DNA from: an uncultured Coriobacteriaceae bacterium
Lineage (GTDB): Bacteria; Actinomycetota; Coriobacteriia; Coriobacteriales; Atopobiaceae
Assembly: GCA_900544655.1 (NCBI GenBank)
Contig: UQWE01000002.1
Location: 1 to 36,564, forward strand
Direction: 5' to 3'
DNA length: 36,564 nucleotides
In this document: positions 7,723-16,403 of the stretch, in pieces
Position numbering within the stretch: the stretch's first letter is position 1
Layout: every line of letters begins with the position of its first letter
Notes under the pieces: generated by a model
What the model was told of the DNA's origin: nothing
The model's input: only the letters and a program-made list of their open reading frames with translations
Database searches by the model: none
Program-made: the position numbers and the translations under genes

Positions 7723-8124
7723 ATGGTTGGATTCGTCCTCACTGGTCACGGAGAATTCGCGCCTGGTCTCGCGAGCGCCCTTGATCTCTTCGCTGGTCCC
7801 CAGGAGAACTTTGACGTCGTGCCGTTTGACGTGAGGCGTGCCGGCGAGTATCCGCACCTCATCAATGCCGCCATCGCCACTATGCGCGAGCATACCGACG
7901 GCGTCCTCGTGATGTGCGATCTTATCGGCGGCACGCCGTACTACCAGTCGATGACAGCGTCCGCCATGATGCCGGACGTGCGCGTCGTTGCCGGAGCGAA
8001 CCTCCCGATGGTCATCGAGACGGTCTTCACTCGCAACGCGGATACGGATGCCACAACAGATTCGCTCGTGACCGTAGCGCTCGACGCCGGGAAGAGCGGC
8101 GTGGAGAGTCGCTTGGTCTCCTAG
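7723..8124 (+). CDS. PTS EIIA, mannose family (orphan)
   Basis: A 133-residue EIIA domain of the mannose/sorbose/GalNAc PTS family (ManX N-terminal or AgaF type). The phospho-acceptor histidine is in LTGHGEFAPGL (His8), and DLIGGTPYYQS is the second family signature. ATG 7723 has AGGAGG 6 bases upstream. No EIIB, IIC or IID partners are in the window, so it either serves a permease elsewhere or has a regulatory role. Its ribosome binding site is inside a long RNA stem (7640-7718), which suggests translational control. It ends overlapping by 4 bases the end of the opposing aroM-like gene, so no terminator is possible between them. It lies 219 bases after nagA and may be read from the same transcript. 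Confidence 0.85.
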   Translation: MVGFVLTGHGEFAPGLASALDLFAGPQENFDVVPFDVRRAGEYPHLINAAIATMREHTDGVLVMCDLIGGTPYYQSMTASAMMPDVRVVAGANLPMVIETVFTRNADTDATTDSLVTVALDAGKSGVESRLVS

Positions 8125-8801
8125 CCCAGCAGCTCGGACACCACGCTCGCGACGAGCGTGCGGGGAAGCAGCACGTCGAGGCCGCTCGCACGTCGCGCCG
8201 CGTCGCGCATGGCGAGGGTGAATCCCATGCAGTCGAGGCAGAGGAATGCGTCGTCCGCGCCCTTGAGCGTGGCCGCGGCGCGCGTGACGCCGTCAATGCC
8301 CTGGTAGGGGCTTGCGGAGACGATATCGACCTCGACGCCGCTCATGCTCCACCACTCACGCGTCTGCTCGATCTGCGACGGATCGGGCACCATGACGGCG
8401 ACGCGGCGACCGCCGGCGAGCGCGCGGGCGTTCGAGTGCAGGAGGGGCTGCGGGAAGATGAGGGGAACCGTGTGACGGAGCTCCGGGAAGGAACCGGTGC
8501 AGAGCACGATGATGGCGCGGCAGCCGTCCGCCTCGGCCTGATCGATCTTTTCCTGGACGAGGGGGACGACCTTGTCTCCCGAGAAGGTGGCCTGGCGACC
8601 GTCGCTCATGCGCGAGACGAGGACCTCCTCGCCGGGTTCGGGCTTAAGCTCGCTCTCGACCTGCTCAAGCGTCATACCGTCAAGCGCGCCGTACTCGACG
8701 AGCTCGAGGTTGTCCGCAAGACGCTGGACGAGGTCGCAGGTCATGTCCGTGCGGGGGCTCTGGCCCACCGTGATGCCTGCGATACGCGTATGACGTGCCA
8801 T
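8121..8801 (-). CDS. aroM: AroM family protein
   Basis: A 226-residue cytoplasmic protein matching the AroM family in length (about 225 in E. coli) and by its start (RIAGITVGQSPRTDM) and its cysteine-bearing segment FLCLDCMGFTLAMRD. The fold is thought to resemble aspartate/glutamate racemases and maleate isomerases; the cysteines in VLCTGSFPEL and CLDCMG could be the paired catalytic residues, but this is an inference. The biochemical role is unknown despite the name. ATG 8801 is chosen for the GGAGG upstream, over an earlier ATG at 8849. It lies downstream of a DUF1177 gene with a hairpin between. The two families are, from memory, often neighbours of peptide transporters, as here. Confidence 0.8.
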   Translation of the reverse strand: MARHTRIAGITVGQSPRTDMTCDLVQRLADNLELVEYGALDGMTLEQVESELKPEPGEEVLVSRMSDGRQATFSGDKVVPLVQEKIDQAEADGCRAIIVLCTGSFPELRHTVPLIFPQPLLHSNARALAGGRRVAVMVPDPSQIEQTREWWSMSGVEVDIVSASPYQGIDGVTRAAATLKGADDAFLCLDCMGFTLAMRDAARRASGLDVLLPRTLVASVVSELLG

Positions 8802-8851
8802 GATGCCTCCAAGAGAGTGATTGCCGAGACAGATTCGGGCTCGGCACATAG

Positions 8852-8881
8852 AAAGGCCCGCCGACGCTGGGTCGACGGGCC
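8852..8881 (-). terminator. Hairpin between the DUF1177 and aroM genes
   Basis: On the minus strand GGCCCGTCGAC pairs with GTCGGCGGGCC (11 bp, one G-U) and is followed by TTTCT. It is 20 bases after the DUF1177 stop and only about 50 before the aroM start, so it may act as a partial terminator within an operon. Confidence 0.7.
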
Positions 8882-8900
8882 AAGTGATGCGTATACCTGA

Positions 8901-9839
8901 CTACTCGGACTTGCCGGGGGTCTGGAAGTGGCTCATATCGCCGTAGAGCTTCTGGAGACGGGCGAACTGCTCCTCGTCATAGAACTTGCAGGCACCGGGG
9001 CCAAAGACCTTGGCGACCTCGACGGCGAAGCGGGCGGCCTCCTCCACGTCGGTGCCGTGGGTGGCGCCGGTGGCGCAGCCGGCGACCATCTGCTCGGTCG
9101 CGATCGCGACGCCGACGACGGGGGCGTCGGTGGAGGTGGTGGGCTGGAGGATCGAGTTGAGGTGGTAGAGGTCATTGCCGTAGGGCGTGATGTCCTGCTG
9201 CGAGAGGGCGAAGACCAGTGGCATCTTGCCGGTGACGCGGGTCATAACGTCCATGAGGTCATTGGAGACGGACAGGATGTAGCCCATCTTGGTGGTGGGG
9301 GAGATCGCGATGCCGTTCACGTTGATGATGCGGTTGCCCTTGGTGGTGTCGATGGAGATGATGGCGTCCATGCGCTCGTCGACCTCCATGCGGTTCATGG
9401 TCGCCATGTCGATCGGGGAGTCCATGAAGGGAACCGGCTCGTGCGGGAGCGTCGGGGCGTCCGGGCAGATGTGGGTGGCAACGATGACGTCGCCCTCGAG
9501 GACGTCGCCGTTTTCGTGCATCTCGGCGAGCTTGAGGGCGGCGGTGAGGGCAGCGACGGCACCGTCACCGTCGGACACGGCGCCAATCATCTCGGGACGA
9601 GCGCCGCAGCCGCCGAGACGGCCGACGATGCCGAGCGTGGGGGCGGTGCCACCGCAGGACTTGCCGTTGGAGCCGGGGATGAGGATCTTGATGCAGTCAG
9701 TGCCACCACGGTCGCCACTGACGCGCTCGACGGTCACCTCGGTGATGCCGTGGCTGCGGATGAGCGCGGCGCACTCCTCACCGGAGGCCTGGGGCTTGTC
9801 GATGAGGTCATAGATGTCAAGCATCTGACGAAGAAGCAT
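8901..9839 (-). CDS. DUF1177 family protein
   Basis: A 312-residue protein that I recognise as DUF1177, a family of unknown function. It has no signal peptide or membrane segment. Conserved-looking parts include LIPGSNGKSCGG, IGRLGG-type glycine-rich stretches, HICPDAPTLPHEPVPFM and IISIDTTKGNRI. The ATG at 9839 is favoured over 9872 because AAGGAAAGG precedes it and the family normally starts near this MLLRQMLDIYDLID segment. It heads a short minus-strand unit with aroM. Close by are pepC and the oppABCDF operon, so a role in peptide or amino-acid catabolism is a reasonable but untested guess. Confidence 0.75.
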   Translation of the reverse strand: MLLRQMLDIYDLIDKPQASGEECAALIRSHGITEVTVERVSGDRGGTDCIKILIPGSNGKSCGGTAPTLGIVGRLGGCGARPEMIGAVSDGDGAVAALTAALKLAEMHENGDVLEGDVIVATHICPDAPTLPHEPVPFMDSPIDMATMNRMEVDERMDAIISIDTTKGNRIINVNGIAISPTTKMGYILSVSNDLMDVMTRVTGKMPLVFALSQQDITPYGNDLYHLNSILQPTTSTDAPVVGVAIATEQMVAGCATGATHGTDVEEAARFAVEVAKVFGPGACKFYDEEQFARLQKLYGDMSHFQTPGKSE

Positions 9840-9984
9840 GGATGGTCGCCTTTCCTTAGAGGTTATTCGCAACGCTCTCCATCATACGGCAATAAACGTC
9901 TTACGTGTGCAAGCGCTATGCTAGTCAACCAATAAAGGGCAGGGGCGTTCGCGTCGTGCGGCGTCTTCATACAAGGGAGGATGC

Positions 9985-11400
9985 ATGGGAACCGAGGAAC
10001 TCGACTTCTCAACCGTCAACGAGCTCACGAATAACTTCGCGAGTGTGCGTGCCAATCGCGTGGCGCGCAATTCCGTCACCGCACTCGGCGTGGTCGAGGC
10101 CAGCGTCGACCGCAGGCAGGCGCGCAACTACCAGGACACCTTCGGCGTGTCGCTCAAGGCCGCCAAGACCGTGACCGGCCAGCGCCACTCGGGCCGCTGC
10201 TGGATGTTCTCGACGCTCAACGTCCTGCGCTCCAAGGTCCTCGCCAACCTCGACATCGATGACTTTGAGTTCTCCCAGAACTACGTGCAGTTCTATGACA
10301 AGCTCGAGCGTTGCAACTCCCGTCTCGAGTACGTGATCGACACCGCGGACCAGCCTTGGAACGACCGCGAGGTCACCCAGCTCATGCTCACCCCGGTCGA
10401 TGACGGTGGCCAGTTCGTCTTCTGCTGCAACATCGTGAAGAAGTGGGGTGCCATCCCCAAGGCCCTCATGCCGGACACCGCCTGCAACAAGGACACCGCG
10501 CAGATGAACGCCCTGCTCACGACCCTCCTTCGCAAGGACGCCACGATCCTGCGCAAGATGGCTGCGAAGGGTGCCACGCTCGAGGAGCTTCGTGCCAAGA
10601 AGCAGGAGATGCTGCCCGAGTTCCACCAGATCCTTTGCTGCTGCCTGGGCGAGCCGCCCGTGACCTTCGACCTCGCGATTGAGGTGGGCGAGGGTGCCGA
10701 CGTCGACGCTTCCAAGGTCGAGGAGGTCGTTTCCGCCAACGGTGGCGAGCCGCGACGCGTCCTGCGCGACGCGGGCATTACCCCGGTCGAGTTCGTTGAG
10801 CGCTACGTGAAGCTTGACCTCTCGCAGTACGTCGAGCTCGTCAACTTCCCGGGCGAGACCCGTCCCTACGAACATGCCTATGGCATCCGCTACTTCGATC
10901 CGGTCATCGGCGGTCAGCGCCTTCGCTTCCTCAACATGCCGATGGAGGACCTCGAGAACGCTGCCGTCGAGTCGCTCAAGGCTGGCGTCCCCGCCTTCAT
11001 GATGTGCGCCGTCAACAAGAACCTCATGCGCAAGGACGAGGACTTCTCCGGTGTGCTCGCGCTCGATGGCATGGACCTCGACGGCACCTTTGGCGTCGAC
11101 CTCTCCCAGACCAAGGCCGAGATGATCGATGACCGCGAGTGCGGCATGACGCACTGCATGGCCTTCCAGGGCGTCGAGCTGGGCGAGGACGGCAAGCCCG
11201 TGGCCTGGCGCGTCGAGAACAGTTGGGGCGACGACTTCGGCTTTGACGGCTACCTCGTCATGGACGCGGACTGGTTCCGCCTCTATGGCGGTGACGTCGT
11301 GGTGGAGCGCCGCTTCCTGCCGCAGCGCATCCTCGACCTCTGGGACACCCTGACGCTCGAGGACGTTGCCTATTGGGACAACATGATCGCGATCGGCTAG
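9985..11400 (+). CDS. pepC: Aminopeptidase C (bleomycin hydrolase family, C1B)
   Basis: A 471-residue cytoplasmic cysteine aminopeptidase that trims N-terminal residues from peptides; family members form hexamers with the active sites inside. The catalytic set is complete: Gln66 (oxyanion) and Cys72 in GQRHSGRCWMFS, His390 in GMTHCMAF, and Asn412 in VENSWGDD. No signal peptide is present, as expected. Length matches PepC (about 445-460) with slight extension. The start follows AAGGGAGG at a rather short 4-base spacing. It has its own terminator at 11475. Its place just before oppABCDF and two more peptidases makes this a peptide-use region. Confidence 0.93.
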   Translation: MGTEELDFSTVNELTNNFASVRANRVARNSVTALGVVEASVDRRQARNYQDTFGVSLKAAKTVTGQRHSGRCWMFSTLNVLRSKVLANLDIDDFEFSQNYVQFYDKLERCNSRLEYVIDTADQPWNDREVTQLMLTPVDDGGQFVFCCNIVKKWGAIPKALMPDTACNKDTAQMNALLTTLLRKDATILRKMAAKGATLEELRAKKQEMLPEFHQILCCCLGEPPVTFDLAIEVGEGADVDASKVEEVVSANGGEPRRVLRDAGITPVEFVERYVKLDLSQYVELVNFPGETRPYEHAYGIRYFDPVIGGQRLRFLNMPMEDLENAAVESLKAGVPAFMMCAVNKNLMRKDEDFSGVLALDGMDLDGTFGVDLSQTKAEMIDDRECGMTHCMAFQGVELGEDGKPVAWRVENSWGDDFGFDGYLVMDADWFRLYGGDVVVERRFLPQRILDLWDTLTLEDVAYWDNMIAIG

Positions 11401-11474
11401 GGGCTTTAGGGCGGGAATTCCCCAAGGGCGACGTCGCCTCTAAGAGCCTTATTCACAGATGCGTGATGAAATGT

Positions 11475-11516
11475 CCGCAGGCGGTCAAACGGAGTTTTGC
11501 CGTCTGCGGCTTTTTT
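11475..11516 (+). terminator. Terminator of pepC
   Basis: CCGCAGGCGG...AAA pairs with TTTTGCCGTCTGCGG (11475-11489 with 11495-11509; one mismatch, two G-U), then six T (11511-11516). It is 75 bases after the stop. Confidence 0.85.
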
Positions 11517-11543
11517 ACAACCGTTCACGTCAAAATGTACACT
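11514..11543 (+). promoter_or_regulatory. Possible promoter of the opp operon
   Basis: TTTACA (11514-11519), an 18-base spacer and TACACT (11538-11543) form a plausible sigma-70-like promoter just past the pepC terminator. The 11401-11766 gap is otherwise AT-rich from about 11517 to 11690 with no gene I can support, so a leader of about 215 bases is implied. A second start nearer the gene is possible. Confidence 0.35.
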
Positions 11544-11766
11544 AATTAGAGACAATCATAAGGTAAGATAAAAAATTACTGTTTTATCCAAAAGCAGTCC
11601 AGTATTTCGCTTGAGTAAACCATCGCGTATCGCTAGCTCAACGTGATGCCGTTTCAGATATCTTTTATGAAGCGAATTGCATGGCTGGTAAGGAATTTGC
11701 AGTTTCCAGGCATATCCGCGTTTTTCAAGAGGGCGCTAGCGTCCTGATACCAAAATGGGAGGAACC

Positions 11767-13368
11767 ATGTCTGACCTCAAGATTTCTCGTCGTTCGTTCG
11801 TCGGTGGTGTGTCCATCTTTGCGGCGGCGATGGCGGGTACCGCACTCTCCGGCTGCAGCTCTGATGGTGGCTCGACTTCCACCGGTGCTGGTGCCGATGG
11901 CGGCACGCTCGTCCTCAGCCTGCCCTCCTCGCCCAAGTACCTCGACCCCATCAAGTACACGGGCGCCTATGAGGCCCAGATCATCTGGTGCGTGTGCGAC
12001 ACCCTCGTTGACTACAACATCGACCTCACCGAGATCGTTCCCCAGCTCGCCACCGAGTGGAAGGTCTCCGACGACGGTCTCACCTACACCTTCACCATCC
12101 GTGATGATGCTAAGTTCCAGGCTGGCCAGTACCAGGAGGGCCGCGCCCTTGTCGCCGAGGACGTCAAGTACTCCCTCGAGCGCTCCGCGACTGAGTCCTC
12201 GATGAACCGCCTCGCCATGCTCGACCACTGTAACGTCGTTGATGACCACACGGTCGAGTGCGTGCTGAAGGCCCCTAACGCCTCGTTCCTCACCGCTCTT
12301 ACGGATGCTGGCAACGTCATCGTCCCGAAGGAAGAGGTCGAGGGCTGGGGCGATGCCTTCGGCGACCACCTCGTGGGCTCTGGTGCGTTCAAGCTCGACC
12401 AGTTCGTGAAGGACCAGCAGAGCGACCTGTCCCGCTCTGATTGCTACTGGGGCGAGAAGCCGCACCTCGACGGCGTCACCGTCAAGGTCGTTACCGACAT
12501 GACCCAGTCGGCCAACGGCCTGGCTACGGGTGAGATTGACATCGCCACTTCGCTCACGGGCGAGGCCACCCAGACCATCAAGAACAATGACCAGCTCGTC
12601 CTGGACCAGAAGCAGGCGCTCCACGTTGCCTACGTCTACATGAACCAGGTCAACGGCCCCACCGCCGACCAGAAGGTCCGCAAGGCCATTCTCATGGCTG
12701 TCAACCGTGATGACCTGGTCAAGGGCGTCTATCCCTATGGCGAGGCTACGACCGCCGTGCTGCCCCTGCCCACGGGCTCTTGGGGCTATGACGAGTCCGT
12801 CGAGGCTGACGTCCCGGCCTATGACCCCGAGGGCGCCAAGAAGCTCCTCGCCGAGGCTGGCTATCCGGACGGTCTCACCCTCAACATGTACATCTCCAAC
12901 ACCGAGGCTCGCGTGAAGATGGCCACCATCCTCCAGCAGTCCCTCAAGGAGAACCTGAACATCGACCTCGTCATCAACCCGAGCGACTGGGGCACCTTCA
13001 GCGCCACTGCCGCCGCCGGCAAGGCTGATCTGTACGGCATGAGCTGGTCCTGGTACCCCGATCCCTACTTCTTCCTCAACAAGCTGTTCAGCTCCACGGA
13101 GATTGGCGCGCTTGGCAACGGTGCTGGCTTCAGCCACCCCGAGGTCGACGAGCTGCTCGACAAGGCCCTCGAGGTCACGGATCAGAACGAACGTGCCAAG
13201 TACTACAAGGAGGCTCTGAAGAAGATCGTCTCCTATGACCCGATGCTCGTCTATGGCTCCGAGTATGTGAACACCGGCCTTACCAAGAAGGTCGAGGGCT
13301 TCCAGAGCCGCGCCGACAACAAGACGGTCATCGTCTCCAACGAGATCAACATCTCCAAGACGGCGTAA
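11767..13368 (+). CDS. oppA: Oligopeptide ABC transporter, substrate-binding lipoprotein
   Basis: A 533-residue family-5 solute-binding protein that would capture peptides outside the membrane and pass them to OppBC. The N-terminus shows SRRSFVGG (twin-arginine-like), a hydrophobic stretch and the lipobox ALSGC with Cys30 as the lipid-modified residue, followed by a Ser/Gly/Thr-rich linker. The mature part contains the typical LATEWKVSDDGLTYTF and LVGSGAFKL segments. ATG 11767 is preferred over 11755 because GGGAGG lies at proper spacing. It is the first gene of oppABCDF-M20-S10. A hairpin after it (13399-13423) may raise its transcript level above the membrane genes. Specificity (oligo- or dipeptide) cannot be read here. 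Confidence 0.9.
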   Translation: MSDLKISRRSFVGGVSIFAAAMAGTALSGCSSDGGSTSTGAGADGGTLVLSLPSSPKYLDPIKYTGAYEAQIIWCVCDTLVDYNIDLTEIVPQLATEWKVSDDGLTYTFTIRDDAKFQAGQYQEGRALVAEDVKYSLERSATESSMNRLAMLDHCNVVDDHTVECVLKAPNASFLTALTDAGNVIVPKEEVEGWGDAFGDHLVGSGAFKLDQFVKDQQSDLSRSDCYWGEKPHLDGVTVKVVTDMTQSANGLATGEIDIATSLTGEATQTIKNNDQLVLDQKQALHVAYVYMNQVNGPTADQKVRKAILMAVNRDDLVKGVYPYGEATTAVLPLPTGSWGYDESVEADVPAYDPEGAKKLLAEAGYPDGLTLNMYISNTEARVKMATILQQSLKENLNIDLVINPSDWGTFSATAAAGKADLYGMSWSWYPDPYFFLNKLFSSTEIGALGNGAGFSHPEVDELLDKALEVTDQNERAKYYKEALKKIVSYDPMLVYGSEYVNTGLTKKVEGFQSRADNKTVIVSNEINISKTA

Positions 13369-13398
13369 TTTGAGTATTTCATTCAGTTAAGAATGATA

Positions 13399-13423
13399 GG
13401 GGCATGGCCCAGAGCCGTGCCCC
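13399..13423 (+). promoter_or_regulatory. Intercistronic stem-loop between oppA and oppB
   Basis: GGGGCATGGC (13399-13408) pairs with GCCGTGCCCC (13414-13423) around CCAGA; 10 bp with one G-U. No T-run follows, so it is more likely an RNA-stabilising element that keeps oppA expression high than a full terminator. Confidence 0.6.
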
Positions 13424-13483
13424 CATCACATGGTTACGCGGGCACAAGTTCCCGCCAGACTCCGCTCAGGGGGTGTTGCAAAG

Positions 13484-14440
13484 GTGGCAAAGACAATCCT
13501 CAAGAGGATTCTCCAGACGATTCCGGTTCTGTTCGTAGTCGTCACCATCACCTTCGTCCTCACGCGCATGATTCCGGGCGATCCAGCGGCGCAGATGCTG
13601 GGTCCGCAGGCGTCACCCGATGCGATTGCGACGATGAGAGTAAAGATGGGCCTCGATGAGCCCATGCTTACGCAGTACATCAACTATCTGGTTGGTATCC
13701 TGCACGGCGATTTCGGCTATTCGTACTCCTACAGTGGCCCCGTCATGCCCATTATCCTGAGCAGGCTTCCCTCCACGCTTTCGATCACCCTTACGGGCCT
13801 TGTGCTCGCGCTTCTCGTCGGCGTGCCCATTGGCGTCGTGTCCGCCGTGAAGCAGAACACCATCTTTGACTACGTCTTCATGGTGCTTGCCCTCGTTGGC
13901 GTGTCTATGCCTATTTTCTGGCTGGGCCTCATGCTCGTCCTCACCTTCTCGGTGAATCTGGGCTGGCTCCCCGCCATGGGCATGGGTGCGATGTCGAAGG
14001 GCGTCTGGGACGTCATTAGCCACATGATCCTGCCGTGCTTCTGCCTGGCGACGATTCCCGCGGCGACGTTTGCTCGCATCACGCGTTCGAGCATGCTCGA
14101 GACGATCAGCGGTGAGTACATCAAGGCCCTCCGCGCTCGCGGCATCAAGGAGTCCAAGATCATCTGGAAGCACGCGCTCAAGAACGCGCTCCCGCCCATC
14201 GTGACCGTCTTGGGTCTTCAGCTCGCCAGCGCCTTCGCCGGCGCCATCCTGACGGAGACCATCTTCTCCTGGCCTGGCCTTGGCACGCTCATCGTCAATG
14301 CCGTCAACGGCCGTGACTACTCGCTCATTCAGGGCGTGGTCCTGTTCTCCGCCGTCGTCTTCGTCTTCGTTAACCTCGTTGTTGACATCGTCTACATGGT
14401 CATCAACCCCAAGGTCAATTATGAGGGGGGTAGCAACTAA
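13484..14440 (+). CDS. oppB: Oligopeptide ABC transporter permease 1
   Basis: A 318-residue integral membrane subunit with the usual six predicted membrane helices, starting in LQTIPVLFVVVTITFVL. The coupling (EAA) loop is near residues 200-235, GEYIKALRARGIKESKII. MIPGDPA near the N-terminus is typical of OppB/DppB. I chose the GTG at 13484 because the protein then begins MAKTILKRIL, as in relatives, with AGGGGG about 10 bases upstream. An ATG at 13430 would add 18 atypical residues. It pairs with OppC to form the channel. Its stop overlaps the start of oppC (TAATG). Confidence 0.9.
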   Translation: MAKTILKRILQTIPVLFVVVTITFVLTRMIPGDPAAQMLGPQASPDAIATMRVKMGLDEPMLTQYINYLVGILHGDFGYSYSYSGPVMPIILSRLPSTLSITLTGLVLALLVGVPIGVVSAVKQNTIFDYVFMVLALVGVSMPIFWLGLMLVLTFSVNLGWLPAMGMGAMSKGVWDVISHMILPCFCLATIPAATFARITRSSMLETISGEYIKALRARGIKESKIIWKHALKNALPPIVTVLGLQLASAFAGAILTETIFSWPGLGTLIVNAVNGRDYSLIQGVVLFSAVVFVFVNLVVDIVYMVINPKVNYEGGSN

Positions 14441-15345
14441 TGGCAGATAACGCTACTGGCGCTAGCCTTTCTGACGAGGCAACGCTCAAGATGCTCGAGC
14501 GTGAGCGCAAGGCGAACAACGCCTGGCACAAGCTCGCTCGTAACAAGATGGCGCTCGTGGGCCTTGCGATCGTCGTCGTGATGGTGATTCTCGCCATCTT
14601 TGCGCCCCTGCTTGCTCCGTGTGATCCCAACGCCACGGATACCGGCAACATGTTTGCCGCTCCCGGGGTGGGAGGCCACCTGTTTGGCACTGACGCCTAT
14701 GGCCGCGACCTTCTCTCCCGCGTGATCTATGGTGCGCGCATCTCGATCTTCATTGCCATCGGCGGCACCATCCTCGGTGCCATCGTCGGCATCCTGCTTG
14801 GCCTCGTCGCCGGCTTCTTTGGCGGCATCGTTGACTCTGTGATCATGCGTATCATGGACGGCATGATGGCGTTCCCGTTCATCCTGCTCTCCCTTATCCT
14901 CATGACCATCCTCGGTCAGGGCACCATCAACGTGATCATCGCGATTGGCGTTGCCAACGTGCCAAACTTCGCACGTGTCGTGCGTGGTCAGGTCCATGTC
15001 GTGAAGAACGAGGAGTACTGCAACGCCGAGCGCGTCATTGGCGCCAGCCCCGCTCGCATCCTCTTCAAGCACATCTTCGCCAACGCCATGAGCCCGGTCA
15101 TCGTCTACTTCACGCTCAACATCGCCAGCGCGATCATCTCTGAGGCCGCGCTTTCCTTCCTCGGCCTTGGCATCCAGCCGCCCACCGCTTCGTGGGGCTC
15201 GATCCTTTCCGAGGGCAAGAGCTGCCTGCAGGGCGCTCCTCACATCGCCACGATTTCTGGCATGTTCATCCTCGTCACCGTTCTTGGCTTCAACCTGTTT
15301 GGTGACGGTATTCGTGACGTTCTCGACCCGAAGCAGAAGAGGTAG
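14440..15345 (+). CDS. oppC: Oligopeptide ABC transporter permease 2
   Basis: A 301-residue membrane subunit. After a cytoplasmic N-terminal tail, the first helix lies at about residues 40-60 (MALVGLAIVVVMVILAIFA), followed by the family's GTDAYGRDLLSRVIYG segment and five more helices. The coupling loop is around VIGASPARILFKHIFANAM. The C-terminal part has the conserved EAALSFLGLGIQPP motif. ATG 14440 overlaps the oppB stop by one base, with GAGGGGGG upstream, so the two are translationally coupled. It forms the heterodimeric channel with OppB. Confidence 0.93.
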   Translation: MADNATGASLSDEATLKMLERERKANNAWHKLARNKMALVGLAIVVVMVILAIFAPLLAPCDPNATDTGNMFAAPGVGGHLFGTDAYGRDLLSRVIYGARISIFIAIGGTILGAIVGILLGLVAGFFGGIVDSVIMRIMDGMMAFPFILLSLILMTILGQGTINVIIAIGVANVPNFARVVRGQVHVVKNEEYCNAERVIGASPARILFKHIFANAMSPVIVYFTLNIASAIISEAALSFLGLGIQPPTASWGSILSEGKSCLQGAPHIATISGMFILVTVLGFNLFGDGIRDVLDPKQKR

Positions 15346-15350
15346 GCCCC

Positions 15351-16403
15351 ATGAGCGAGAACAACTCTCAGGCTACCGAGACCAGTGCGGCTACCGAGCA
15401 GGTCTCGGAGCATCTTGTTGAGGTCCACGACCTTAAGACGTACTTCCACACGGCTGCCGGCGTCGCCAAGGCTGTCGATGGCGTGAGCTTCACGCTCGAT
15501 CGCGGCAAGACCCTTGCCATCGTGGGTGAGTCTGGCTCCGGCAAGTCCGTCACCTCGAGCTCTCTGATGCACCTTCTGCCCAAGACCGGCAAGATCGAGG
15601 GCGGCAGCGTCATGTTCGACGGCAAGGACATCGTGCATGCCACCGAGGCTGAGCTCCGTGAGCTTCGTGGCAAGGACATCTCGATGATCTTCCAGGACCC
15701 GATGACGGCCCTTGACCCGGTGTTCAAGGTCGGCACCCAGATGATCGAGAACATCCGCCTGCATGACGGTCTCGACAAGGAGGCCGCGCGCAAGCGTGCC
15801 ATCGAGATGCTGAAGCTCGTGAGCATCCCCAACCCCGAGAAGCGTATGGACTCGTATCCGTACGAGCTCTCCGGTGGTATGTGCCAGCGCGTCATGATCG
15901 CCATGGCAATGAGCTGCCACCCTAAGTTCATCATCGCCGACGAGCCCACCACCGCCCTCGACGTGACGGTGCAGGCCCAGGTCTTGAGCCTGCTCAAGGG
16001 CCTCCAGGATACGCTCAACACGGGCATTCTCCTCATCACGCACAACCTCGGCATCGTCTGGCAGATGGCTGACGACGTCATGGTCATGTATGCGGGCCGC
16101 ACCTGCGAGTATGCCCCCATGGAGGAGCTCTACGCCAATCCGCTGCACCCCTATACCTGGGGCCTGCTGGATTCCATGCCCAAGCTCTCCGATAAGGCGA
16201 AGACCGACCTCAAGACCATTCCGGGTGTTCCGCCCGACCTGAGGCTCACCGGCACCTGCTGCAACTTCTACAACCGTTGCCCCTACGCTTGTGAGAAGTG
16301 CAAGCATGAGGTTCCGCCGCTGGTCGAGGTCAAGCCTGGTCACTTCGTGGCGTGCCACAGGCAGAACGGCGAGGAGAGCCTCGTTCGTGGGGAGGCGAAC
16401 TAA
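15351..16403 (+). CDS. oppD: Oligopeptide ABC transporter ATPase 1
   Basis: A 350-residue ATP-binding subunit. Walker A is GESGSGKS (residues 59-66), the signature is LSGGMCQR, Walker B is IIADEPTTALD, and the H-loop is in LLITHNLG. The C-terminal oligopeptide-specific extension has a cysteine cluster, CCNFYNRCPYACEKC, which in relatives binds an iron-sulfur cluster or metal. The N-terminus has a Ser/Thr/Glu-rich tail of about 20 residues before the ABC domain. It starts 6 bases after oppC and ends one base before the oppF ATG (TAAATG). Confidence 0.93.
   Translation: MSENNSQATETSAATEQVSEHLVEVHDLKTYFHTAAGVAKAVDGVSFTLDRGKTLAIVGESGSGKSVTSSSLMHLLPKTGKIEGGSVMFDGKDIVHATEAELRELRGKDISMIFQDPMTALDPVFKVGTQMIENIRLHDGLDKEAARKRAIEMLKLVSIPNPEKRMDSYPYELSGGMCQRVMIAMAMSCHPKFIIADEPTTALDVTVQAQVLSLLKGLQDTLNTGILLITHNLGIVWQMADDVMVMYAGRTCEYAPMEELYANPLHPYTWGLLDSMPKLSDKAKTDLKTIPGVPPDLRLTGTCCNFYNRCPYACEKCKHEVPPLVEVKPGHFVACHRQNGEESLVRGEAN

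Noticed and set aside
11423..11440. Palindrome GGCGACGTCGCC after pepC
   Set aside because: A 12-base palindrome with no loop is common in GC-rich DNA, and a clear terminator follows 35 bases later.
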